Assembly (NCBI RefSeq): GCF_019059575.1
Contig: NW_024881595.1
Coordinates: forward strand, 62,001-126,000
Direction: 5' to 3'
DNA from: Amphibalanus amphitrite
Taxonomy: Eukaryota; Arthropoda; Thecostraca; Balanomorpha; Balanidae
DNA length: 64,000 nucleotides
Shown: one piece after another, positions 10,125-21,400 of the stretch
Numbering within the stretch: position 1 is the first letter of the stretch
Layout of the letters: every line of letters begins with the position of its first letter
The notes under the pieces: generated by a model
Seen by the model: the letters and a program-made list of their open reading frames with translations, nothing else
Told to the model about the DNA's origin: nothing
Database searches by the model: none
Program-made: the position numbers and the translations under genes

Positions 10125-11895
10125 CAGTAGGCGGAACTATGGTCATGAGTACCCAAATATAGGAACGTTCCCATTTTTGGGAACGGAGTTCCCAAATATG
10201 GGAACAGGCGTTCCCATTTATGAGAACGGAAGGCAATTTTTCGGCCGTTCGCCCACTAAAACTCAAAAGTGCATCACGTCTCAAAAAAGTGCACGCTGAT
10301 TTAAGTATCTACTAAATCTCCATAAAGTTATCTTTAATCTGACCGTGGAACAAGGAAATTGACCGTGGAATGATATTTTTAATGATTTTTTAAAAATGAC
10401 AGAATGGTGGAAATATGGGTTATACGACATTTAACATGCAATTTTAAGGAAAATGAAGCATTTTTTACATTTTGAGGTCAAGTATAATAATTTTCGCCTG
10501 GTTATGAAGTTTCATTCTAGCGACACCAGATGCTGACATATGCAAGCGAACACGCGAGGGGTGTTCACGGGCACCGCACACTGCTGCGTGCGCTGTGTGC
10601 GGTGCGTCCAGCAGGCGTGGGGGTAGGGGATGGGTAGGCGGCTCTGACGTCACGGCTGCGTGCGGTGGACGGTCCGCTGTGGCCGGTCCCGACCGGCCAC
10701 AGCGATCGCTGTGTGCGGTGACGGAAGGCTGACGTAGGGACGAAGTGGGCGGAGCTTCGAGGCTGTGTGCGGTCCGACCGCACACAGGGCCCGTGAACAG
10801 CCCGCGGACAGTCCCGAGGTAATATTGTTGACTTTTGGTGTCGGGGCGATCGACCGCGTGGAACGTCAGTGATTTTACCGAACTACTGTTGTAAACTCAG
10901 TTTCAGTGGTTTAAAATCATTCAGCTGTATTTTATCAGCCGTGAAAGACATATTTTATTTGGATGCTAGCTGTTTAGCGTTGTTTTATAAGCAGCGTCAT
11001 GAGCGTGGTTTTTGTCTTCGGCGTTTCTAAGCATGATTGTTTGGTGGGAATTTCTCTGATATAGGTCGCTCTGTGTGGCTTATTTATAATTTTTATGCTG
11101 ATTTCGATCATTCCTCGTGCCCATCCTACCAGGCCTTTTGCCACTTACACTCATTAAGAAAGGAAAAAACTAGATTTTCATTGGGACTAGGTGTTTTGAG
11201 GGTGTAACATATTCAGCGTTCCCATTTTTGGATACTTCTTGTGCTCGTCAACTCTCGGTGATTAGCAGACAGGTGCTTGACATGTCTCCACCCTCGGCGC
11301 GGACGGTGGATATAGGTATGGAAGACCTTGTTGAACATCGCTGACCGTTGTGGATTACGTAATCCTGCAGAGGGGGGCGTGCCCGCTGCGAGATCGACGG
11401 GAATAAAAGCGCAGAAGACCGGGCGAAACATGCAACGGTCTTGCCGGAAAGGTCATCTGATGATTGTTGCGTTAACAATAATTTGCGGCGTTGGACGTGA
11501 TGCTTGTTAATGAAAAGAGCCCCTGAAAGGCGTCGGTGAAATCGTTCCCAATTTTGGGTACGCCGTTCCCATAATAAGGAACGCTTGCAGCGCCAGTGTA
11601 CGAGAGCGTTCCCAAATTTGGGCTCGCGGCCCGGGTGATGGACTGCTTTAGAAATAGGGGAACGATTTGAAACTACGATGGGCCTTACAATATCAAACTC
11701 TTTCCCAACAATATTGAGACAACTATCAGGCGGTTCACGATCGTTTTATATTTTTTGGACGTCATTTAACGGTTCTTTTTCTTGTTTTAAATAATGCCTA
11801 CATGGCGTTCCCATATTTGGGTTTATCGTTCCCAAACATGGGAACGAAAATGCGTTCCCGAAAATGGGTACGCTTGACCATAGTTCCGCCTACTG
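10125..11895. mobile_element. 1.77-kb terminal-inverted-repeat element with an 18-bp palindrome array
   Basis: The first 21 bases (CAGTAGGCGGAACTATGG...) recur in exact reverse complement at 11875-11895. The match resumes after 3 bases (GTACCCA) and continues as GTTCCCA/TGGGAAC palindromes inside both ends. Four bases, ATTT, flank each side as a candidate target duplication. There is no transposase ORF, so the element is non-autonomous. Palindromes of the form GTTCCCA-N4-TGGGAAC (with variants) occur at 10149, 10167, 10188, 10210, about 11217, 11543, 11564, 11607, 11807, 11827 and 11853. The superfamily is unknown. Confidence 0.75.
10558..10803. mobile_element. GC-rich nested MITE-like inverted repeat
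   Basis: GGGGTGTTCACGGGC at 10558-10572 matches the reverse complement of GCCCGTGAACAGCCC at 10789-10803 at 14 of 15 positions. The interior repeats CTGTGTGCGGT and its complement several times and holds a 10-bp-arm palindrome around GGCCGGTCCCGACCGGCC (about 10680-10700). It sits inside the AT-rich 10125-11895 element, so it inserted later or was captured. No clear target duplication. Confidence 0.55.
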
Positions 11896-12358
11896 ATTTG
11901 AATTGCTCTTGAAGCAGTTTATTTTCAAATTAGGAAGTAAATCTTGTTATGAACTAAAAGGTTGCAAAGGATGTGGCAGCTATACTGTTTTGTAACAGCT
12001 GCGGCATTTCTGTAGCCGGTCATTTTCCCTGTGTATACCAAGGCCCTATAGACCGTCCGATACGCTTTGTTTACTTCAGAGTTCAGGGCAGACTGTTGTC
12101 AGTAAAGGTACATTTGGTACATTTTTTTAAATAAAAGGAGAAGTTTGGAGTCGTCCCTTGAGCCGTCCTGTCGTTTTCCTTTTGAGTCGTGATGTGACTC
12201 CCATGAATTTGACGTTTTCCTCCAATATTCTTGATGGTGTCAAAGCAACTTTAGCAGCTTGATGTGTACCCAGATAAGTGTTATTACTTATTGCACAAGA
12301 GAGTTGCTAATTGCATTGCAGTTCGACCTCTGCCCAGCCCAGACCACAAAATCAAGCT

Positions 12359-12421
12359 ATGGATGAGCTGGAAAATCTGTTTCATTTATTTGACTCCCAA
12401 AAGAAGGACCTTCTGCGTCTG
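12359..12421 (+). CDS. PLEKHM2: PLEKHM2 coding exon 1
   Basis: ATG GAT GAG..., 21 codons, donor GTAAGT, phase 0. The start is chosen because the upstream frame is closed by TAA at 12308 and the distance from Met to the conserved GYW motif (57 residues) is close to that in human SKIP. An AG at 12320-12321 allows the exon to begin at 12322 with a short 5' UTR. Confidence 0.75.
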
Positions 12422-15400
12422 GTAAGTATTTTTGTGATGGTTTTAGGGTGAAATGCAAATGTTTGCGCACCAGACGCAAAATTGAATTGGAATAGAAAAT
12501 TAAGCCATCTGCTCAGGAACAGCAGAGCATCATAGAAAGTTGTGGAATCATCCACTTATCAGTTATCCCCCCCCCAAAAAAAAATATGATGCCAGTAAAT
12601 AAATGCCACAGAAAGAATAACTGCCGTTTCACACTCTGCTGATCCTTGTCTTTGTGCAACAGATGACTTCAACATGGCTGAATGCTGATTGGGTATGTGA
12701 TATAAATTTGCATTCCGAACTGTCTTGATCAAAAGTAACCTGATCTAGTCTTATAATTCCTGGTGCTGCAACTCTGACCATTTTACTTTCAGGTGAAGAT
12801 CTGCTCTAAACCTCTTGGCCCAGAGGAGGTGCACTACTTCCTCACGAGCATGGACAAAATATGCAGTCATGGGCTGAAGAATGAGAAGCTGGGATACTGG
12901 CCATTTGTCAAGGAGTTCACTCACAAGGCTGGTGTCACCTACATTGCTGACATGAAAGGATGTGTTACTGGTCCTGGGAAAAGTAAGTCACCAGTGCAGA
13001 CAAATAATTTTTGCATGCCCATTTTCAGTGGACTAGTTTTATCACTTATCAGTGTCCTCATTGCAGTTCATTGATAAAAATTGTATCACAACTTACCTTA
13101 CCTTACCTTACCTTACGGTGTTCGGGCATAATAAAGGCCAACTCGGCCTGGAGGTCCCGTTCTAACCGAGCTCCTGTCCCTTTTGCCATTTGTTAATCCG
13201 TGTCTGGTATATGATACCAGTGATGGCCCCAGTGGGCATCGAGTCTAGCCTTGAACGAGTCCACGGTGGGGGCACTGACCACTTGAGCAGGTAGGCCGTT
13301 CCAGTCGTTCACGGCCCTGACTGCGAATGCAGCTCTCCTCAGTCTGCTGACCGCCTCTGGCTTGCGGAGCTTGTGTGGGTGACCTCGTGTAACGGCACCC
13401 GTGGCGGGGCAGAAGAGATCCGTGACTTCAACATCAACGCCTCCATGGAACATCTGGTAGGTGAATATCATGTCGCCCCGTTTGCGTCGGTAGTACAGCG
13501 ATGGAAGTTTCAGAGCCCTGAGCCTCTCTTGGTAGGGCAGGTGGCGAAGGTTGGCCACCATGCGCGTAGCTCTGCGCTGTACCCTCTCCACCAGCTTCTG
13601 GTCCGCCCTGTTGAAAGGGCCCCACACGAGGTTGCCGTACTCGAGGTGCGGGCGCACCAGGGACTTGTAAAGCAGCGGCAGCGTGCACTCGTTTATCAGC
13701 ACGAATGAGCGACGAATCACAGCGAGAATCTGGTTGGCCTTGGCTACGGCTGCTGAAGCATGTTGTCTGAACTTCAGCTCGTCATCGACTTGCACGCCCA
13801 GATCCTTCTCCACCCGCACGACGCTCATCTCAGAGTCTCTCATCACATACTGCTTTGCTGGGTTGTTTCGTCCGAGGTGCATGACCTTACACTTCGCCTC
13901 ATTGAAGGGGAGTTGCCAGGCGTCCGCCCAGTTGACCAGAGCCTCGAGGTCAGACTGGAGGCTAGACGCAGCGAGAGTAGAGGCTACCGTGGAGTACAGC
14001 TTCGTGTCGTCCGCGAACATCGTCAGCGAGGAACCAACAACCTCAGGCATGTCATTAATGAAAATCAAGAACAGTAGTGGACCCAGGACCGAGCCTTGGG
14101 GTACCCCGCTGACCACCTCCGACCAGTCAGATGACTGACCATTAATCACTACCTGCTGTCTCCTGGCTCTCAGGAAAGCCCCGATCCATGTGATCAGCTT
14201 GCCGCTCACCCCGTGACTCCTGAGTTTATAGAGGAGTCGTTGGTGAGGAACGGAGTCGAAAGCTTTCTGGAAGTCCAGGTACATTACATCGACAGGCTTA
14301 TGATTCTCTAGGGCCCTGCTCCAGTCATCAAGCACTTTGACCAGCTGGGTGCTGCAGGAGCGCTTTGGCCGGAAGCCATGCTGGCAGTCTGCCCACAGGT
14401 GGTTCTCTGAGAAGTGCTGATAGATTGTGTCTCTGATGAGGGATTCCAGTATTTTACAGACAACAGAGGTAAGGCTGACCGGCCGATAGTTGCCAGGGTC
14501 CTGTCTGTTCCCTTTCTTAAATATAGGTACTATCCTCCCCAGTGTCCAGTCCCGAGGAACCATGCCCAAGTCCAGAGATCTCCGGAAAAGTAGCGAAAGA
14601 GGTCGGCTCAGAGCGCGGCGTGCCTCCCGTAACACCTTTGGGTGTATGTTATCTGGTCCAGGAGCACTGGACGGGTTGAGGGCCTGTAACTTTTGTTCAA
14701 TGGCCTCCGGTGTGATTCGGATATCGGTTACCTCTGGAGTAGTGCTGGCGCTGGCAAGGGTTGGAATGTCTGCGAGCCGTTCTTGTGTAAAAACACTGCC
14801 AAACTGCGCATTTAGAATGTCAGCCTTCGCCTTATCATCACTCATCAGATCTCCTGAGCCATTTCGAAGATCCCCTATACCTGTCTTTGTTTTAAGTCTC
14901 GAGTTAGTATACCTCCAGAAGGCCTTCGGATTCTCTTTCAAATCGGTAGCCAATTGAGTTTCGAAGTCTCTACGGAGTTTGCGTGTGAGGACTCGAAGCT
15001 TATTTCTGCAGACTCTAAATCTAGCCAAGTCCAATGGATCCTTAGTGGACGTGTATGTGCGCCAAAGACTGTGTTTTTCTTTCCTCAACCTAAGGGCATG
15101 GCTCGTCATGTAGATATTTTTCCTCGATTTGGAACTTCTAGCAGTGGGTACAGTGGCAGTAACAAAAGAGGTCAGAGAATTCCTAAAATACTGGTACCCT
15201 GCCTCAATGTCCAGTGAAGCCAGACATTCCCAGTTTGCCTCAGCTATCATCTCCTGGAGTTGTCCAAAGTTGGCTCTGTGAAAGTTTAACCTTTCCTGTA
15301 CATTCTCGGAACGGGTACTGTAGCACTTGAGATTGAATCTCATTACTATGTGGTCACTCTTACCCAGACCTGGTAAGTACTCGAGGCTAGACAGCATCCC

Positions 15401-18400
15401 CTCCTCGTTAGTGAATAGGAGGTCTAGCAGGCTAGGCGACTCCCCTTCTCTGTACCTAGTGGGTGCCAAAACATGCTGGAATAGTAGACAATCATGAATG
15501 GAGCCAAGAAACTTGTGAGCGTAATGGGATTCTGGTGCTGCACAAAAGTTGAGTGCCCAGTTGATCTGTGGAATATTAAAATCCCCACAGATCAGCACGT
15601 GAGACGGTTTTGAATCAATGACGGACTGGAAAAGACCAGCAAGCTCATCAATGCTCTGCTTAGGGTCCTGGGACGGACTCCGATAGACACAGCCCATGAT
15701 CAGCCTATCATTACCCTTCAGATAGATGTTGATCCACAGATGCTCTGTCAATGCGGGCCTGGTAAATGTTACCTCAGTAGCATGGATGCTGTCTATCACA
15801 TATATACAGACACCGCGAGTACCCTTTGACCCCAGATGGCTCTCGTTAGGATCAAAGTTGGTAAATAGGTTGTAACCAGGGAGAGATAACAGTGCCATGC
15901 TGAACTTATAAGTTTGTAACTAACTTTATTAATATGGAAATTTCACCAGTTTTTTTTTTTTGCAATTTCCACATAGATAGTAAATCCAATATAGCCAAGT
16001 TTGCTCCCAGGTACCCTGAAAATTTAATGGCCCTGACCCAACTAACCTTTGACCTCTTTCTTGAGAACATATCAGACAAGAATGGCCATTTGTTGCTGTT
16101 AATACATTTTTGTGTTGTCAGACTTTTGTGATGAGGAATATGCCAACATGTGAAATGATGCTTGTCCCATGGATTATTGTGGGCATCAACTGTCAAGGTC
16201 AGGTGAAGGTATTGGAAGTTTAGCCCATTGACTCTTGGTGACCTCTGTTGATTTAGAGTTGTATGACATTTTTTTTTTAAAGTAGGCCGGTTTTGTAGCT
16301 GCTTTGAACTTGGTGCTCATTAGAGCATTTGGGAGCTAATTTTGATATATGCCACATGTTGCAAAGTTTTCAAACACCTACTAAGAACAACTGGTGAGAC
16401 ACCTACTGGTTTACCTGACCTGACCTGACCTGACCTGACCTGACCTTACACGACCTACCCTAAATTCACAAATACATTATTATGGAATAAAATGAATGCC
16501 AGCTTTAGAATAAAGACCCTAGAGACCATAAAACCTTGCTTAATGAAGCTCTGACAAGTCCCGATTTTCCCGACATTTGGGTCGCTGATATGACCTGAAA
16601 GGTCAATCAATGACGAAAGACCTTAAAATTGGGTATTATCGGCTTTTTATTCGTCAAGAGCAGCACGCTCGTTTTTCCGCGAAGCTCTAACTGAATCGGG
16701 GGCTGAGCAGAACGGCTGGGCTGCGGTCGTCCCCCCCCCCCCCCTCCGCCTTATACGTAAGCGTCTGTGAAAACAACAATACTGGTGGGGGAAAATAGTA
16801 GATACTAGATAACCTCAGTTAACTGCTTTATAGTCTTTCTTTTGCACATGAGCCCGCACCAACAGTTAAGGAGTCACGTGTCCCAGCCCGCCGATCAACT
16901 CGTCCCAACCGCCGCGCCGTCCCACGCTCCAGCCCGCCGGTTCTCGGGTACGTCGCTCGCCCCAGCTCTCCAGTTTCCCCCTGTCCCAGCTTGCCATAAC
17001 AACGCGGGTCAAACACTGTGCACTCTCTCGGCCTTGAATTCGTTGCCACTGAGTCACCAGTCACGTACTAATCCACTAGGCCGCGGAGAAGTGCGTTAGT
17101 AAACATAATATGTACAACCCTCGTCTCTTTTATTTTCTTCTATGTAAGCTCAAACCACACCCCACAGCTATGCTCCTTGCCCCCCAGGTCGCGCCTGGCT
17201 GCTGCTGGCTCTCTCAGAGGGCACACTGGAGTTCTACTTCACCAGTTTCATCGGTCACCCGGCTCAGCGGGCCCGCTACTACCGGCGCGAGGCGTTTCTG
17301 CGGGACGACCGCCGACTAAGGGAGCTGGTGCTGGGACTGGCCGAGCTGATGGCCGTCCAGTTCAGCACCGTGCTGAGACCGGTCAGTGGACGCTGGGGAC
17401 GGGCCGTGGAAGTGGTGAATCATTGATGACAATGATAAGTGATTGTGTGCAGAAGATTGACTTTGATAGAGTTCTTCAATTGGCTCAGGTCGTTTCATGG
17501 TGTGATTACGTTCTCGTTTTTTTATTACATGTTTTTTCTACATGCTCTGTAGCTTACTGTAAAGCAGTTTGACATAAACTCCTACAAATTATTACAGGAG
17601 GAGTACGATCTGGACAAGCATGTGTGCCCGCCGCCGAACGCATCTGAGGACGGCGAATTCGTATCATGGGTAAGTGTCACTTGGCAGGGAATCGTGCCCA
17701 TCTGACAGTGCAAGAAATAAACATGCTCTGCCATCATGTGAGTCATTAGACTTAGTTCGGCCTTGATTCATACTGTCCTGCTCTGTCAGACAGATCTGAA
17801 CGTACTTGGCATCGTTTCTCGCCATGAGTTACCATTCCACTAATCGCTGCTCCTCGAGTTGAATCGATGGCTGTTGCTCGTTTTTTATAGATAGGTACTC
17901 GATCAAAATGTTTGTGCATAAAGCCGGCCTGTTTTCACTGTCTGCTAGTCATTACACGGGCATAGCTGTTTAATGAAACTGCACTTGACCCCTGTCAAGT
18001 GTCGACCCTTGACCTAAGCCAACTCCTTCCCAGGTGGTGTCACCACGCTGGCCGCCGCCCAGCCAGGAGCCGATTCAGTGGACGCACACTCCCGGCAGCC
18101 ACAGCCGGGCACGCCGCTCGCACCACTCGTCTTCTGGCTCGTCTCCGCGCTCTTCCCGTTCTTCAGCACGCTCCCGGCGGCGGCGCAGCCCGGCCGGCGG
18201 CCGCCCGCCCGGTGGCGAGTCCAAGGAGGCCCGGCGAGACTCGGACGCCGCTCCGACAGATTCCGCGTGTGTAACGATGGACTCTGAGACCTCCGGCGCT
18301 TCGGCGCTGTCATCGGCGGTCACGACTCCGCTCAGCGAGAGCGATGAGTCTCCGCCGACGGCTGGGGGATCGCCGGAGTCGGCGCGGTCGGCGGCGTCGG

Positions 18401-21400
18401 TAGAGTTCGACAATAGCGGGCCTAGCGGCGATTCGCAGGACGTGAATGCTACACTCCGGGGCGGTAGTTTGTGCAGAGGCCAAGAAGAGGAGGAGAGAGG
18501 AGAGGTGGTGGGGTCGGCCACCCCGACTCCGGCTCCGAGTACGCCGGTGATCAGCACGTCGTCACCAGTCAGGCCGTCGGGCATACCGCCGCAGAGCTTC
18601 GCCTTGCAGACTGAAGATGCACCCTCGCCGATTGTGCCGGTCGTGCGTCCGTCCGGGAATCCAGGGACACCAACTGGGCGCTCGGCTGGAAATCCAGGAA
18701 ACTCGACCCAGCGCTCGAATGAGAACCCAGGGACGCCTGCTGGGTGTTCGGACGAGAACCCAGACTCGTCAGGCTCTCAGTCCCAAGATATGTTTGTCAC
18801 TGCTATTTCTTCGCCTGTTGTCGATCGGTCCCAATCGCAGTCTGAAGGAACAAGATCAGTGGCGAAGTGTCAGGATTCTGCGGTAAGCTCGGAGATGGGA
18901 TGTTCGGCTAGCAATAATGCGGATGATCCGCAGAGAGGGGTTCCAAGTCTTGGCTGTGAAAACTTGGAGGATACTCCTACTGACACCTCCGTCAGTAACG
19001 AATCTTCGAGTGCGACAGCGCAGCAATCTAGTCCAAATCAATACCAACCGAATGAGTCAGAAGATTCTCGTCTTTCACAATCTACCTCAGCGTCTGCAAG
19101 TGAAACAATGAACACAACAGGGTTTCAATCGTGCGAAGAAACCCCTAGTAAATCGACGGAACCAACACCAACCAAAGAGGACGCCGCACAAAGTCGCCTT
19201 GACGGCAGCGACCCTGCTTCCAGCTCTAACACCGGGGAACCGAAGGACAGCCCGCTCAGTCCTGCGCCAGACTCTCGCCGAGTTAGCTCCAACGACGCTG
19301 TAGCCGTGGAGGAAGCAATGCGGCGACTCCGCACCGACCCTCCGGTCCCGGCCCGACCGTCTGGCCGCGCGGCACCCCACCTACACCCGTCCGCCTCAAA
19401 CTCCGCGCTCCGACCTCGCCCGGCTGTCACCCGACTACCCCAGGCTCACTCTGAGGTCTCCCTGCGTCGCCGTCCTCCGGCACTAGCCCCGGACAAGCGC
19501 GTCACATGGGCGGGTACGGACCGTGAGACGGCTGCTGTGGCTGCTCTGCTCCCGCCCGAGCTGCCGCGAGGCGAGCGGGGTGTGCCTGAGGGACAGGAGG
19601 ACCCGTGCAGACTCTCATCCATATCCAGCCTGACACGGGTTTCATCACAGCTCAGCGTTGGCAGCAGTTGTCTGTCGTCTGGCTCGGAGCGCGGTCCGAC
19701 TGCACGGCCGCCGGTTCGACAGACACGACTCTACGAACCGACGGCACTCGGCTCGGCACCCACCTCTGATGGACAGACGGAACGGGATATTGAACAGGAG
19801 CTCAGCCAGGGAAGACGCAGGAAGCGGGCGGCACACTCTGCACTGGTGGAAATCGACCACTGTAAGGCCGTGCAACTGATGGTCAGCTTCTTCGAGGGAA
19901 ACGAGATGGCCTACACGGTGAGTAAGACTGTTAGAAGACATTGCTACTTTTTATTATGTTTACCATGTTCTTAAATGCGTGAATACAAATACAAACCTAT
20001 TGCTTCTCTGCTCAGCACTTTGATGGTTGTGTTTTCCTAGTCAATATTCAAGTGTATTTGTTTTGATACACTGAATCACGCGCAAGTTACCACTGACTTG
20101 CTCGTGCATCAGGTCACTCATCAATGACTCTCCTCCACCTTCTCTGCGCAGGGCTTCAAGGTGTTGTTCGGCGACCACCACGCCATGCGCACCTGTCTTC
20201 TGGTTCTCACCTCCTACCGTCTACTGCTGCTGCGACTCAGCACCTACCGACGACTGCGGCGGGCGGCCCGGCGCCGGCCGCGGCCCGCCGACCCCCTGTC
20301 CCAGCTGGCACCGGGCGGAGAGGGTCAGACGGCGCAGATAGATGTGGAGACAGAGAGCTGTCCATACCTACAGGATGCGGCGTTCCAGTACTGCTCCATA
20401 GCGTCGATCAAGGTGAGATGCGGTGCGTGTGGAGGATGTGCTGAGTTTGGGGGCTTCTGTATCTTCTAAAAATTACATTGTGATGGCCTTTTCGTTGCCG
20501 CACTTTGTTTTGCTTTGAATATAAATTTCAGGTATGTTTTACAGGAGCTTTATTTTTGTTTTCGATATCACAAGCTACCCGGTATATGCCATACCACAGA
20601 CTTCTTTGTTATATAGGTACCTGCCCAACAATTTGTAAACGCACAGGAAATTGTTTTTCCTTGTTCCTTGTTCTGTTATCCGTACCGCCAATCTGTTTCC
20701 TGTCAATAAACCTTACTCAGAATCCATAAACCCCATGGGACATCGGGTGTTCTTACGTTGCACATCTTGTTATCGCTGCTGGCGAGCCGCGTTGGGGCGT
20801 GACCCCGTCTGTTTATGTGTTGTGGGAACGTCTCGTTTTTTTTTTTCTTCTACCAGATCTGTTTTGTCTGGCGAGGTCCGTTTCTTCGAAAATCTTAGTG
20901 CTTTGCGATGTCAGCGGTGTCTGTTTTTTTCATTGGATGTTTTCGGGGAAGTTGCTTGTCTTCCACTCTTTCCAGAGTTTTGGTGACTGATGTTTTCTTT
21001 ACGGTGGACGGAAGAGATTAAATACCGTTGGCTGGACTCGGCCATGTCGTAGAGATTCAGTTGTATTGTGTGGAGGTTTTGCAGACGGTCGGCTTTGAAA
21101 TGAAATTTCATCGGTTACCGTTTCAGCTGAACCCATGCCATACATAACTACTGATACTTCCTGTTTGAAACGACTGCTCCCAGTCGGATATTTATTTATT
21201 TATTTATTTATTTGTTTATTTATTTCGTTATCCATTTTGCTTTCTGATGGTTATTCATGACCTAAATCGTGTCAACTCTCCAGCCCCAGCCGGTTGGAGG
21301 ATAAACAGATGTTCTTGTTATGATCTTTTTCCACATCTTTTCGATTCAAGACCTCGCACTGTGACTCCCTCCGGGTTTGACCAGTACCCTGCTTCTGTCA

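Larger units (their letters stand above)
9164..12358. promoter_or_regulatory. Divergent intergenic spacer between melted and PLEKHM2
   Basis: The start codons of melted (9163, minus) and PLEKHM2 (12359, plus) face away from each other, so both promoters and 5' UTRs should lie here. No TATA box or untranslated exon can be assigned with confidence; an AG acceptor at 12320-12321 suggests the PLEKHM2 start exon is preceded by an upstream 5' UTR exon. Over half the spacer is one inverted-repeat element (10125-11895). The rest is AT-rich DNA without coding signal. Confidence 0.5.

Noticed and set aside
12563..12590. C9-A9 tract as another hairpin-element end
   Set aside because: No TTAA, no complementary G-tract and no family sequence beside it.
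16540..16750. Fragment of the AGGTCA/hairpin family (two AGGTCA sites and a C-tract)
   Set aside because: No paired hairpin or TTAA; too little shared sequence to claim.
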